DNA of 64,000 nt from CAWBRT01 sp963832365. GTDB taxonomy: Bacteria; Acidobacteriota; Terriglobia; Terriglobales; Acidobacteriaceae. The notes beneath the pieces are model-generated. The model was not told the DNA's origin, ran no database searches, and saw only the letters and a list, made by a program, of their open reading frames with translations. The position numbers and the translations under genes are program-made. The stretch's first letter is position 1. Each line of letters starts with the position of its first letter. This document shows positions 44,439 through 54,400 of this stretch, in pieces. Location: assembly GCA_963832365.1 (NCBI GenBank), contig CAWHUL010000003.1, positions 1-64,000 of the forward strand, in the 5' to 3' direction.

Positions 44439-46178
44439 ATGAGCTCTCCAGTCCTCCGGACACGGCAAAATGGATGGCGGGCCGATCTATGGCGGCGGTG
44501 GACTTTACTTTTAGAGCAGCGCGAGGAGCAGGTTTTTGTGGCTCTGTCGCTGCTCATTGGCGCCCTGGTCGGACTAACCGTTGTAGCCTTCATCGTTCTG
44601 ACCGAGCGGCTGGGAATGCGGCTCTACCCGGTCGGCAGCGCTGCCTGGAGGCGCGTCCTCGTACCCGTGGCGGGATCTCTGACCATGGGCTTCCTTCTGT
44701 ACAAGTATTTCCCCCATGCTCGGGGCAGCGGTGTGCCGCAGGCCAAGGCTGCACTTTTCGCGCGCGACGGCTTCATCTCGCTGCGCACCGTGTTAGGCAA
44801 GTTCGGGTGCACGGCAGCTACTCTCGCCAGTGGAATCCCCCTCGGACGCGAAGGCCCATCGGTGCAGGTCGGCGCCGGCATTGCGTCCGTGCTTGGCCGT
44901 CACCTGGGATTGCGTCCTGAAAAGGTAAAGGCCCTGCTGCCGGTGGGAGCTTCGGCGGCCATCGCGGCGGCCTTCAACACGCCCATGGCGGCGGTGCTGT
45001 TCTCGCTTGAAGAGGTGATGGGCGACATGCACGCGCCCATCCTGGGATCGGTGGTGCTGGCCTCGGCCACCTCGTGGGCGATGCTGCGCATGGTTCTGGG
45101 CAACAATCCGCTGTTCAAGGTACCGCAGTACGAATTGGTCAGTCCCTGGGAATTCGGTATCTACGCCATACTTGGCATTATCGGCGGATTTCTCTCGGTA
45201 GCGTTCACGCAGCTGTTGCTGCGCATGCGCAAGCGATTCTTGCTGATGCCGAAGAAAACCGCCTGGTGGCATCCGGTGGTGGGCGGCGTGGCTGTGGGAC
45301 TGATCGGCTGGGTTGTGCCCCAAGCCCTTGGCGTGGGATACGGCTATGTCGGCCAGGCCCTGAACGGAAACATGGCGTTAAAGCTGATGATTTTGCTGGT
45401 TGTGCTCAAGCTTTTCGGGGTCACGATCAGCTACGCCTCCGGCAATGCCGGCGGAATCTTCGGCCCAAGCCTGTTTCTGGGTGCCATGCTCGGCGGGGCC
45501 GTGGGAACCGTCGCCCATCACCTGATGCCGGCACACACCGCAACCGAGGGGGCATACGCGCTGGTCGGCATGGGTGCGCTCTTCGCCGGAATTGTGCGTG
45601 CTCCCATGACATCGGTGCTGATGATCTTCGAGATGACCCGCGACTACGCCGTCATCGTGCCGCTGATGATCGCCAACTTGACCAGCCTTTTCATCTCCGC
45701 GCGCTTCCAGAAGGTGCCCATTTACGAGGCGCTGGCGCATCAGGATGGCATCCATCTGCCGAAGAAAGTGCCGGAATCAAACCAGCGCCGGGTGTGGGAG
45801 GTGATGGGCGGCGCCACCGAGACCCTGCCTGCTCTATTGAGCGTGCGCCAGGCGCTGGAGCGCATCGGTTCCAGTCAATTCAATGCTTGGCCGGTGATGG
45901 ACGAAGGTAGCGTTGTCGGCGTTTTGCGCCGGGCGGCACTGACCAGCGCGGCTAACGACGGAAAAGCTGACCAGAGGCTGGTGGACCTGCTGGAAAGCCT
46001 CTACTTCCCGCACGTCCATTCCGACCACCCTTTGCATCAGGCGCTGGAGCGCATGAGCGTTGCCCAGGTGGACATTTTGCCGGTGGTCAGCCGATTGGAT
46101 ACCCACAAGTTGGAAGGCGTGGTGGCTATGCGCGACGTGCTCGAGTTCTACGGAGTGGACCCCAGCGGCTCGGCGTAA
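44439..46178 (+). CDS. CLC chloride channel/antiporter with CBS domains
   Basis: About 579 aa. CLC motifs: ARGSGVPQAKAALF, ASGIPLGREGPSVQVGAGIA (gating Glu), AAFNTPMAAVLFSLEEVMGD, SGNAGGIFGPSLFLGAMLGG, MTSVLMIFEMTRDYAVIVPL. A C-terminal CBS pair spans about residues 455-575 (TLPALLSVRQALERIG, HSDHPLHQALERMSVAQVDI) and may sense adenine nucleotides. Sequence differs well from the preceding CLC, so this is not a recent duplication. Confidence 0.92.
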   Translation: MSSPVLRTRQNGWRADLWRRWTLLLEQREEQVFVALSLLIGALVGLTVVAFIVLTERLGMRLYPVGSAAWRRVLVPVAGSLTMGFLLYKYFPHARGSGVPQAKAALFARDGFISLRTVLGKFGCTAATLASGIPLGREGPSVQVGAGIASVLGRHLGLRPEKVKALLPVGASAAIAAAFNTPMAAVLFSLEEVMGDMHAPILGSVVLASATSWAMLRMVLGNNPLFKVPQYELVSPWEFGIYAILGIIGGFLSVAFTQLLLRMRKRFLLMPKKTAWWHPVVGGVAVGLIGWVVPQALGVGYGYVGQALNGNMALKLMILLVVLKLFGVTISYASGNAGGIFGPSLFLGAMLGGAVGTVAHHLMPAHTATEGAYALVGMGALFAGIVRAPMTSVLMIFEMTRDYAVIVPLMIANLTSLFISARFQKVPIYEALAHQDGIHLPKKVPESNQRRVWEVMGGATETLPALLSVRQALERIGSSQFNAWPVMDEGSVVGVLRRAALTSAANDGKADQRLVDLLESLYFPHVHSDHPLHQALERMSVAQVDILPVVSRLDTHKLEGVVAMRDVLEFYGVDPSGSA

Positions 46179-46433
46179 GATATCAACATTGGTCGAGGTT
46201 CCACGCGGTCAAAACGGGTAATTCCATGAAGTCAACCAACGTCTACTGTACCCATTGCCGCAGAAGCTTGAGCGGGAGTGCTGCCGCGCAGCGCTTCAGA
46301 ATCTCGCCTACCTCTAAGTAAAAGTGTCGCCATCGATCAGCAGAGTTCCAGAATTGCTGCCGCCCTTTGTAACGAACTCGTTTTGCGGTAGCATCATTCA
46401 AACAATTCTACCCAGCCAGCTCGCGTTGTACTT

Positions 46434-48086
46434 ATGTTTAGCCTGTCCGATCTCGAGCCGATCATCAACAGCATCGCTGATCCTATATTCGTGAAAGATC
46501 GCCAGCATCGTTGGGTGTTGCTAAATGGCGCGTATTGCAAGTTTATGTCGGTTACGCTCGAAGAGGTGATCGGAAAGTCGGACTATGACTTCTTCCCCCA
46601 AGCCGAAGCGGACGTCTTCTGGGCAAAAGACGAATTAGTATTCGAGACCGGTACAGAGAACATTAATGACGAGAGCTTTACCGACCGCAGCGGGGTGACA
46701 CACTCGATTACGACGAAGAAATCCCTCTATGTAAGCAGGACCGGCGAAAAATTCATTGTCGGCTGCATTAGGGACCTGACTGATCTGAGGCGTACTCAAC
46801 AGGAATTGGAGCATGCGCGAGATCGCCTGGAAGCTGTCGTCTGTGAACGCACGTCCGAACTCGCGGCCGCCAACGAAGCATTGCGACAACAAATCGCCGA
46901 AAATGAACGTACCGCAGATCAACTCCGTCAATCGCAAAAGATGGAGGCCATTGGACGTCTCGCTGGCGGAATTGCGCACGACTTCAACAACCTGCTAAAC
47001 ATCATCATTGGTTATAGCGCTCTTCTGGAAAACCGGCCCGATGCGGACGCCAACCTGCGCGAGGGTGCGGGACAGATCACAATGGCGGCTGAAAAAGCTG
47101 CGTTGCTTACGCGCCAATTGCTTGCATTTAGCCGTAAACAGGTTCTTCAGCCGGAGGTTCTGAACCTGAACGATGTCCTAGTGAACATGGGGAAGATGCT
47201 GGGCTCATCAATCGGCGAAGATATCGCTCTGCGAATTTTGCCGGGGGCTGTACTCGGATGCGTGAGGGCCGATCGGGGACAAATCGAGCAGGTAATCATG
47301 AACTTGGCTATAAATGCGCGGGATGCAATGCAGCTCGGTGGCACTCTCACCATAGAAACCTCAAATGCAGAGTTTACAGACGAGCGCCGCGAAGAAGATG
47401 AGCTTGGGCCAGGTCAGTATGTTCTGCTGACCGTGAGTGACACTGGCAACGGTATGACTCCGGAAACTCAGGCACACATCTTCGAACCGTTTTTCACGAC
47501 GAAGGGACCGGGAAAAGGAACTGGGCTAGGCCTTGCCACGGTATACGGGATCGTTCGCCAAACCAGTGGACATATTCAGGTCCACAGCCAAATTGGCCAG
47601 GGTACCACGTTGAAGATTTACCTGCCGCGTGTGATGGAAACGGTTTCGGAACATGCTTGCGCGCAACCGCTGGTGGGAAAACCGCAAGGATCGGGGACGA
47701 TTCTTCTGGTCGAAGATCAGGAGAACCTGCGTGGGCTGTTTCGGGACGTGTTGCGAGGCAGCGGCTACACGGTTCTGGATGCGAACTGTGGCAAAACCGC
47801 TATTGAGATCGCAAGATTCCATGCTAATCGAATCGATCTGCTGCTCACAGACATTGTCATGCCTCGAATGCGAGGCTGGGAACTGGCCAGCCGGTTGTTT
47901 GTGCTTCGTCCGGAAATGAAGGTGTTGTACATGTCAGGGCACACCGACACCGATCTGCTGAAAGAAGGAGCTCTGATGAGTGGGGACGCGCTGCTCGAAA
48001 AGCCCTTCAGGCCGGAAGTGTTGCTGCTCAAAGTGCACGATATGCTGAGCCAAGGAACGAACAACAGGAACGCTAAGGTCGGCTGA
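46434..48086 (+). CDS. PAS hybrid sensor histidine kinase
   Basis: About 550 aa, no membrane helix, so cytosolic. PAS domain residues 1-115 (INSIADPIFVKDRQHRWVLL, IGKSDYDFFPQAEADVFW), coiled coil about 118-165 (Glu/Arg rich), HisKA with GRLAGGIAHDFNNLLNIIIG (phospho-His about 181), HATPase (GQIEQVIMNLAINARDAM, VSDTGNGM, TGLGLATVYGIV) and a receiver domain from about 425 (TILLVEDQENLRGLFRDVL, acceptor Asp in LLLTDIVMPRM, LEKPF). Signals of the PAS unknown. No ribosome binding site is seen before ATG 46434. No partner regulator is adjacent. Confidence 0.9.
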   Translation: MFSLSDLEPIINSIADPIFVKDRQHRWVLLNGAYCKFMSVTLEEVIGKSDYDFFPQAEADVFWAKDELVFETGTENINDESFTDRSGVTHSITTKKSLYVSRTGEKFIVGCIRDLTDLRRTQQELEHARDRLEAVVCERTSELAAANEALRQQIAENERTADQLRQSQKMEAIGRLAGGIAHDFNNLLNIIIGYSALLENRPDADANLREGAGQITMAAEKAALLTRQLLAFSRKQVLQPEVLNLNDVLVNMGKMLGSSIGEDIALRILPGAVLGCVRADRGQIEQVIMNLAINARDAMQLGGTLTIETSNAEFTDERREEDELGPGQYVLLTVSDTGNGMTPETQAHIFEPFFTTKGPGKGTGLGLATVYGIVRQTSGHIQVHSQIGQGTTLKIYLPRVMETVSEHACAQPLVGKPQGSGTILLVEDQENLRGLFRDVLRGSGYTVLDANCGKTAIEIARFHANRIDLLLTDIVMPRMRGWELASRLFVLRPEMKVLYMSGHTDTDLLKEGALMSGDALLEKPFRPEVLLLKVHDMLSQGTNNRNAKVG

Positions 48087-48245
48087 GATATTCTGTCGCA
48101 AATCGGTTTATTTCCCCTGGAGCTAGTTACGATAGGGGAGAGGCGTTTTCTGAAGGCACTTTGAGGGTGTCCCGTTCTTTGGCCGATGCGAAAGGAGACC
48201 GTTCCTACCTCTGGAAGATTCTGTATCCCACATCTTTCATTCAAT

Positions 48246-48297
48246 CGCCTGCTAAAGCCGACCAACTAAACCCACAAAATCATTGAGTTAGCAGGCG
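48246..48297. repeat. Perfect 10-bp inverted repeat, 32-base loop
   Basis: CGCCTGCTAA (48246-48255) pairs with TTAGCAGGCG (48288-48297). It overlaps the end of a minus-strand mini-gene, so it may serve as its terminator. The 17-mer CTGCTAAAGCCGACCAA within it (48249-48265) is repeated in the same direction at 50018-50034. Confidence 0.55.
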
Positions 48298-48372
48298 CTC
48301 AACTTCCGCGTTTTGGGCGAAGGCTTGAAGGAAGCTCAAGCATAGAGTCACGGCCAGCAGTACACGTTTCAT
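48280..48372 (-). CDS. 30-residue peptide with signal sequence
   Basis: The ATG at 48372, with GGAG upstream, opens a 30-codon frame: MKRVLLAVTLCLSFLQAFAQ then NAEVERLLTQ and stop. It consists of an almost ideal Sec signal peptide plus ten residues. It lies 18 bases after the membrane-protein gene at 48391 on the same strand. It may be a real exported micropeptide or the 5' remnant of a deleted secreted protein. Confidence 0.4.
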   Translation of the reverse strand: MKRVLLAVTLCLSFLQAFAQNAEVERLLTQ

Positions 48373-48390
48373 AGCAGCTCCGGCTCTGCC

Positions 48391-49677
48391 TCAGGCCCAG
48401 TCCGGCGGGAACATCGCCCGGATTTCGTGTATTTCGTCCGCAGGCTTGACCGGCGCAGATTTCAGCAACTTCACCAAAGCGGCACCGTTCTCCATCTGGC
48501 TCATCCCGAAGCTGTCAGTCATCCATACATACAAGCCCGTACCCGAGCGGGTTTTGAGAAGCCAGCCATCGCTCTGGCTGCTGGCCAGCAGAGTAGCGCG
48601 GCCTGCCTGTCCCAAAGCCGACGAGCCGCGGCCCGCAAAGATAGCCAAAAATGAAAGCAAGATCAGCCAGCGTGGCGGACGAATGCGGACGGGTTCCAGA
48701 TGGACGATCTCCGCCAAGGAAAAACTTTGACTCCGTCGTAAAGTGGCGACGGTGAAGGCCGCATCGCCCAAGGTGATCCGATATGCTGCGAAGTAGGCTC
48801 CCCAGTACGCTATGAGCAGACCAAAAATCGAAAGCAGCCAAAAGATAGCGCTGAAGCCCAAGTATTCGCCAACTGCGGCCCGAGTGCTCGACAGGATCAG
48901 TATCGGCAAAGCGAAAAATATGCCGAAAAGGAGGACCGATCCCCCGTCCGCGGCCAGCATCACGCGCCACCGGCGAACACGCACAATGTTCGCTGCACCG
49001 CGCGGCCACGGCAAAAGGAGATACATCAGAATTCCAATGACCAACGGCCAGCGTGCCAATCCGCGACGAGGATAGAAGAAGCTCGTCGGCTGCGGGGCGC
49101 TTCCGCCAAGCGAAGCCTTTTTCCCCGGTGAAAGGTACGCGTCCAGCCGGAGGCGTGACGCTGCGCGCGATGCGACCACGTGGTTCCCGCCGCGCCTACT
49201 GGCGACCGCCGCAGCCAGTGGTCCCTCATCGGGCCGAAAATACAGAGAATGGATATTGCCCCCGATCCTAACTTCGCGGCGCGCCAATTCGGCCTTGTAC
49301 GCCGCCCCAGAGAACGCTGCCGTCAATTCTTCCAACTGGCGGACGGCTTCGGGTGTCTCAACCCAGATCACCTCCGTGGTCCTCTCACGGCGGCGAGCTC
49401 CGCCGAGCAGTGAGGTCGGCGATGCTGCCGTCGCGCTGGCACCGTCGGCTGAGGAGCGAGATAGCTGAGTGAACTGGATATAAGGACCGTGATAGGCGTC
49501 GAAGTAGAAGCAGACCGCTGTCGCTAATCCTGCGAGCAACGCAATGCGGCGAACGATCTCAATCACTCCGCGCAAGAAGGGCGCATCGCCGCCGCTTCCC
49601 GTGTGGGGTGGACGAGAACGGACGTCGCCAATGTCCGCCTTCGCTGCAACCAGCGCGTGGCCAGCGCCTTCGAGCAT
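48391..49677 (-). CDS. Large hypothetical membrane protein
   Basis: About 428 aa from ATG 49677 (GGGAGA upstream). An N-terminal helix (IALLAGLATAVCFYFDAY), a periplasmic region of about 150 residues (EVIWVETPEAVRQLEELTAA), then helices at about residues 212-228 (WPLVIGILMYLLLPW), 245-270 and 280-305, and a final one (WLILLSFLAIFAGRG), with a cytosolic tail containing GLYVWMTDSFGMSQMENGAA. No domain name applies. The region from 48249 to 50034 that contains it is flanked by a 17-base direct repeat. Confidence 0.6.
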   Translation of the reverse strand: MLEGAGHALVAAKADIGDVRSRPPHTGSGGDAPFLRGVIEIVRRIALLAGLATAVCFYFDAYHGPYIQFTQLSRSSADGASATAASPTSLLGGARRRERTTEVIWVETPEAVRQLEELTAAFSGAAYKAELARREVRIGGNIHSLYFRPDEGPLAAAVASRRGGNHVVASRAASRLRLDAYLSPGKKASLGGSAPQPTSFFYPRRGLARWPLVIGILMYLLLPWPRGAANIVRVRRWRVMLAADGGSVLLFGIFFALPILILSSTRAAVGEYLGFSAIFWLLSIFGLLIAYWGAYFAAYRITLGDAAFTVATLRRSQSFSLAEIVHLEPVRIRPPRWLILLSFLAIFAGRGSSALGQAGRATLLASSQSDGWLLKTRSGTGLYVWMTDSFGMSQMENGAALVKLLKSAPVKPADEIHEIRAMFPPDWA

Positions 49678-50331
49678 GTAGATCTCCCAGGAAGCCAGGG
49701 CCCAGAGTTCTTTCACCGGGGGATAATGGTCGGGTATGTTACAGGAATCTGAGTTTCCGATCACGCGAATTCGGTAAAACAACTTGTAGGATCACTGTTT
49801 CCGAGCCTTGGGGGTCACCCAAAGCCGAACTTGGACCTGGTGACCTATGAAGTCGGTGGTCCAATCAGGAACGTTGCAGGCGGAAGATGAAGTCCTGGGT
49901 GTGTTGTCGCCTGTCCGGAAACTGACCTCGCCAGAATCACGGATTGCCGGCAGGAAATCGCCTTAACAGCGGCTATTTCAGATTTGGGCGAACTCCAGGG
50001 CGGCATCAAAAGCCCGTCTGCTAAAGCCGACCAATACTGTTGCTTCAACAACTTACAACAGGCCCGTTTCCAATTAAAACTTGTCCTCGAATAGTTCGCG
50101 GCCGCCGATTGCGGTTTGGAGCTGCCGGAGAGTGCTCATGAAGGGCAGCGGGAAGATTGTGCAGCCTTCGTCGCCCTGCCGAGTTGCGGGGCGGAGTGGC
50201 CCGAATTGTTGGGGCCTCTGGGGCAAACTCGAAAGGAGAATTGCGCTCTAATGAAATCTTGCTGCGCTTTTCTGTCAGCAAGGGCTTCTAAAGTGCAAAT
50301 AGCGCGGAACTTTGGTGGAGGTTTTTCCCGA
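49678..50331. other. Intergenic region with a 17-bp repeat copy
   Basis: About 650 bases without a convincing gene. It holds the second copy of CTGCTAAAGCCGACCAA (50018-50034). Ribosome binding sequence GGAGG lies before the next gene. Confidence 0.4.
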
Positions 50332-50733
50332 ATGAGAAAGATGTTGGTGGTAACCGTGTTCGTGCTGGCGATGCTGGCCTGGGCGGCGGCACAACAGCAA
50401 CCCGGCAGCACTGACCAGGATGCCCAGACCGGTGCGCAGGACGGGGCCCAAGGCCAGGCGGCGAACGCACCCATCACCGAGGGCTGTCTCGGTGGTAGCA
50501 ATCCGAACTACACGATCACGGACAAGACTGGCAAGACCTACAAGCTGAATATTCCTCCGGGTGCTGATGCGTCTATGCTGACGCCGCATGTTGGAGAATC
50601 GGTGCAGGTCATGGGTGAAGTGAAGGACACGGGCGGACTGAATAAGGCCTCGATCGATGTGAGCAGGATCGGCAGAGGGACGGGCGAGTGCCCGCCCAGC
50701 AGTTCGAGCGGCGCGCAGCCGCCGCCGAAATAG
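50332..50733 (+). CDS. Small secreted hypothetical protein
   Basis: About 133 aa from ATG 50332 (GGAGG about 12 bases upstream), signal peptide MRKMLVVTVFVLAMLAWAAA. The mature part starts with a Gln/Gly/Asp-rich linker. A small beta domain follows (GCLGGSNPNYTITDKTGKTY, HVGESVQVMGEVKD), resembling the OB-like DUF5818-type fold common in acidobacterial secreted proteins. Function unknown. Confidence 0.6.
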   Translation: MRKMLVVTVFVLAMLAWAAAQQQPGSTDQDAQTGAQDGAQGQAANAPITEGCLGGSNPNYTITDKTGKTYKLNIPPGADASMLTPHVGESVQVMGEVKDTGGLNKASIDVSRIGRGTGECPPSSSSGAQPPPK

Positions 50734-50890
50734 TAAGTCGGTGGTCCGTTGCGGTTGAGAATCCCGGCGAAAGAAAATCCCGTGCGTACGTTCCAGCAAG
50801 CGAACGCTAGGGGGGAACCGGGTATTCAGGGGATGCAGGGCGCTTGCAAAATCTCTCACGAGCAGTATTCAGAGCTGGAAAAGGAGATTC

Positions 50891-51310
50891 GTGCTTAAGG
50901 AGGTCACTATCAAGAGGGTATACCTGATTGTGACCATTGCAGTTTTTTTTGCAGCCAACCTGCATGCGGGTACGCCAACCCCAGCCGAGCTAGTAGGGAA
51001 ATGGGAGGGTGCGTGGGAAATCGCAAAACCCGGCCGACAGTCCCCATGGTTTCATGGAGAATTTTCCCTTGAGGTACTCTCTGTAGACGGAAACGAGTTG
51101 AAAGGCACCTACTGTTGGGCATCTGGCGCGAGCTATAAATCCGGATGCAGTCCTGCGGAAGGAAAATTGGTTTCGGCGACAGTAGTGAAGTTCAAATACG
51201 CCTCAAACACTGCTGCCACAATAACTTGGGATCTAAAAAAGATGGTGGCTTCATGGAACGGGCCCACTGCTCCGGACCTCCAGTCCCAGATAAAAAAAGT
51301 GAAGGAATAA
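50891..51310 (+). CDS. Small secreted hypothetical protein
   Basis: About 139 aa from GTG 50891, after AAGGAGATTC. Signal peptide (VYLIVTIAVFFAANLHAG), then a beta-rich domain starting LVGKWEGAWEIAKPG, with a Cys pair (TYCWASG, KSGCSPAEG), resembling lipocalin-like or jelly-roll secreted proteins. Not assigned. Confidence 0.55.
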   Translation: MLKEVTIKRVYLIVTIAVFFAANLHAGTPTPAELVGKWEGAWEIAKPGRQSPWFHGEFSLEVLSVDGNELKGTYCWASGASYKSGCSPAEGKLVSATVVKFKYASNTAATITWDLKKMVASWNGPTAPDLQSQIKKVKE

Positions 51311-51415
51311 GTTACGTGCCTGCAATCACGTGAGCGTCCGAACTTTCGGAAGCAAACTCAAGAGGCAATTAGCCCCTCGGTTCAGCCACAGACGGGATTT
51401 GTCGGATAACAGATA

Positions 51416-51442
51416 GTGCTTGCCTTGCAGTCAGGCAAGCAC
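51416..51442. terminator. Shared terminator between convergent genes
   Basis: GTGCTTGCCT (51416-51425) pairs perfectly with AGGCAAGCAC (51433-51442) around a seven-base loop. It lies between the stops of the plus gene (51310) and the giant minus gene (51459). No strong T run on either side. Confidence 0.6.
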
Positions 51443-51458
51443 CCGGAGTTCTCCCGAC

Positions 51459-54400
51459 TCATTTGCCCGTGCCCGTCAATGACAGCGACTGCACCGGAGC
51501 TCCCGTACCCGGGTCCACGTTCAGCGTGCCCGGAGTTGCGCCCTTGCCAGTCGGCGTAAACGTCACCGTAAAGGTGCAGTATTTCTTGTCTGCCACGCCG
51601 GCGCAGTTGTCCAGGTTCGCGACAGCATACCCTGCCGGTATCACCGGAGTGGTTGGCGTGATCGGGCCGCCCGAACGGTTAGTCAGGGTAACCGTCTTCG
51701 CCGCTGAGGTATGGCCCGCTGTCACGATGCCAAAGGCCAGCGTGGTTGGACTCAACGAGAACGAAGCAATCCCTGTCCCTGTCAGGGCCAGGGCCGCGCT
51801 CAGAGGCGGCTTGGTGACTGCGTTCACCGTCAGCGAGTTCGAATAGGATGTCGCAGCCGTGGGCGTAAACGTCACGGTAAAGGTGCAGGTCTTGGCGTTT
51901 GGCAGGCCGACGCAGTTGTCCAGACCCGCAATGACATACCCGTCCGGCGGGTTCGGAATGGTCGGCGCAATTGGGCCGCCCGAATAGTTGTGCAAGGTGA
52001 CCGTCTTCGCCGCCGAAGTTTCTCCCGCTCCCAAGGTGCCGAAGGCCAGCGTGATTGGACTCAGGTAGAACGGTTGAATCCCCGTGCCCGTCACTGCCAC
52101 CGGCAGCGCCTGAGCGCCCGTCCCCGGATCCACGTTCAGCGTGCCCGAATAGGCATTCGCAGCGGTGGGAGTAAACGTCACGGTAAAGGTGCAGGATTTG
52201 GTGTCTGGCAGGCTGGCGCAGCCGTCCAGGCCCACAGCGGCAAACCCGTCCTGTGGGATCGGAATGGTCGGCGTGATTGGGCCGCCCGACCGGTTGGTCA
52301 AGGTGACCGTCTTGGGCGCCGAGGGCACGTTCAGTCCCAAGGTGCCGAAGGCCAGCTTGGTTGGGCTCAACAGGAACGGGACAATGCCCGCACCCGTCAG
52401 GGTCACGTTCAGAGACATCGTGCCTGCGGTCACCGTCAGCTGGCTCGAATAGCCGCCCACAACGGTGGGGGCAAACGTCACGGTAAAGGTGCAGAATTTA
52501 CCGGTCGCTACCGGGGTTCCGCAGGTGCCCGGCGAGGTTGAAAATGCCTCCACCGTGGCCGGAATTGTCGGCGTGATTGGGCCGCCCGAATAGTTGTGGA
52601 AGGTGAGCGTCTTGGGCGCCGAGGTCTCCCCCACTCCCTTGTTGCCGAAGGCCAGCGTGGCTGGACTCAACGAGAACGGTTGAATCCCCGTGCCCGTCAG
52701 CGCCAGCGACAGAGTGCCCACACCCGTGTCCACGTCCAGCGTGGGGGAGTAGGTCAGCGTATCCGTGGGAGCAAAGGTCACCGTAAAGCTGCACGATTTG
52801 TTGGTCGCCAGCGGGACTCCGCAGGTGCCCGGCGAGGTTGCAAAAGCGGTCACCCTGTCCGGAATTCCCGGCGTAATCGTAGCGCCCGAGTAGTTGTATA
52901 AGTACACCGTCTTCGGCGCCGTAGTCGCACCCACTCCCGCGTTGCCGAAGGCCAGCCCGGCAACACTCAGATACGGCGGAATGCCCGTCGCGGTTGTTGA
53001 CTGGGTGGCCGTCGCAGCGAGATAGAATGGAGCATCCGCAACCCATGCAGCCTTTAGGGTACACATGCCTGTGCTTTTGGTAATGGTCACGGTCGTGCCT
53101 GCAATGGTGCAGGAACCACTGGCAGTGATCACTGCCGAAGTGCTGGCATTAGTGGTAGCGGATACCGGGAATGTGGATTTATAAGGCGCGCTGTCCGGAG
53201 CACCGTCGAAGGTCACTGTAGGCGCAACCGGAGCGTTTACCAAGATCACATTGGAGCTACCGGCGATGCGTGAATTCGCCGTATCTGAGGCGCTAATGGT
53301 CTGGTTTCCTATCGTCCTCAAGGTAGCCGCGAACGTTCCAACTCCGTTGGTGAGCGCCGCATCGGCGGGCAGTACGGCATTGCTGTCGCTGCTGCTGAAG
53401 TGCATCAACCCCGAGTAGCTGGTGACCGTGTTGTTGTTGACATCTTGCGCTATTACCGTGAAGTTAAACGGCGTGACCGGAGTCGTCGCCGGCGCAGAGA
53501 TTGCCAGGTTCAGCGTGACCGTCACTGTCGTGTTCGTGTCGACGGCAGGAGCAAAGTAGCTATCCCCTGCATAGGCATACGCAATTGTGTAGGGCGTTGC
53601 CGATACGGGGAGGAGGTCACCCGCGACCCTGTAGATGTTGAGGGCCCAAGGACCGCCGCAGGTTTCCGCCGCGTTGCCGGAGCAGCTCGTAACACAACTG
53701 GATGAAGTGCCAAGGCGACCGTAATCCTCATTGTTACCGCACCAGCACTCACCGCCGTCTTCGACGCCGGCATATTTGAACCCGCCTAGAGAGCAGGCAG
53801 CGCTGCACGTTTCCACAGAATTGGTAGATAGGTTGAACGATTGCGTTTCTAATGCGCGCGGCTCGCTATCCGCGAAGCAACCGAGATGGCTTGCGGGCTG
53901 GGTATGCATGTCGACTGTGGCGGAAAAGCTCCCGTTGGCTCCGATCTGCGCTGCCGTTGACACGTTATTGATCGTGATGCTCACCGTCTCAGAGCTGGGC
54001 GGAGTCGCCCCAACCGCCGCAATTGTGCCCGACAACGTGATTGTGGGTGTCCCGTAGAGGATGGTCTGGGAAGCCGTCAGATTGCTGAACGCCGGTGTCG
54101 CCGGTAGAACTGTCAGCAAGCCGTCAACATATGTGATCTTGTAGCCGTCGCTGGCCGCTCCCGAGCAGGTGATGGCTCCGGGATAAGTAACTGGCGGCAC
54201 GCAGGTCGGCGCCGTGTCCAGCGTTACATTCGGGCTGACCATGTAGGTCAGCGGCGGCATGACACTGCCGTAGATCATCGTTTGATTGTCGGCCTTGATG
54301 GTCATCGGAATCAACGGCGCCTTGACCGTGAGGGTCGTGCTGCTATCGCTGACGCTGCCAATAGCTTCGTCACCGGCGTAGGTGTAGGTGATCGCATACG

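Noticed and set aside
46226..46321. 31-codon frame with a CxxC pair between CLC and the histidine kinase
   Set aside because: No ribosome binding site and no further support.
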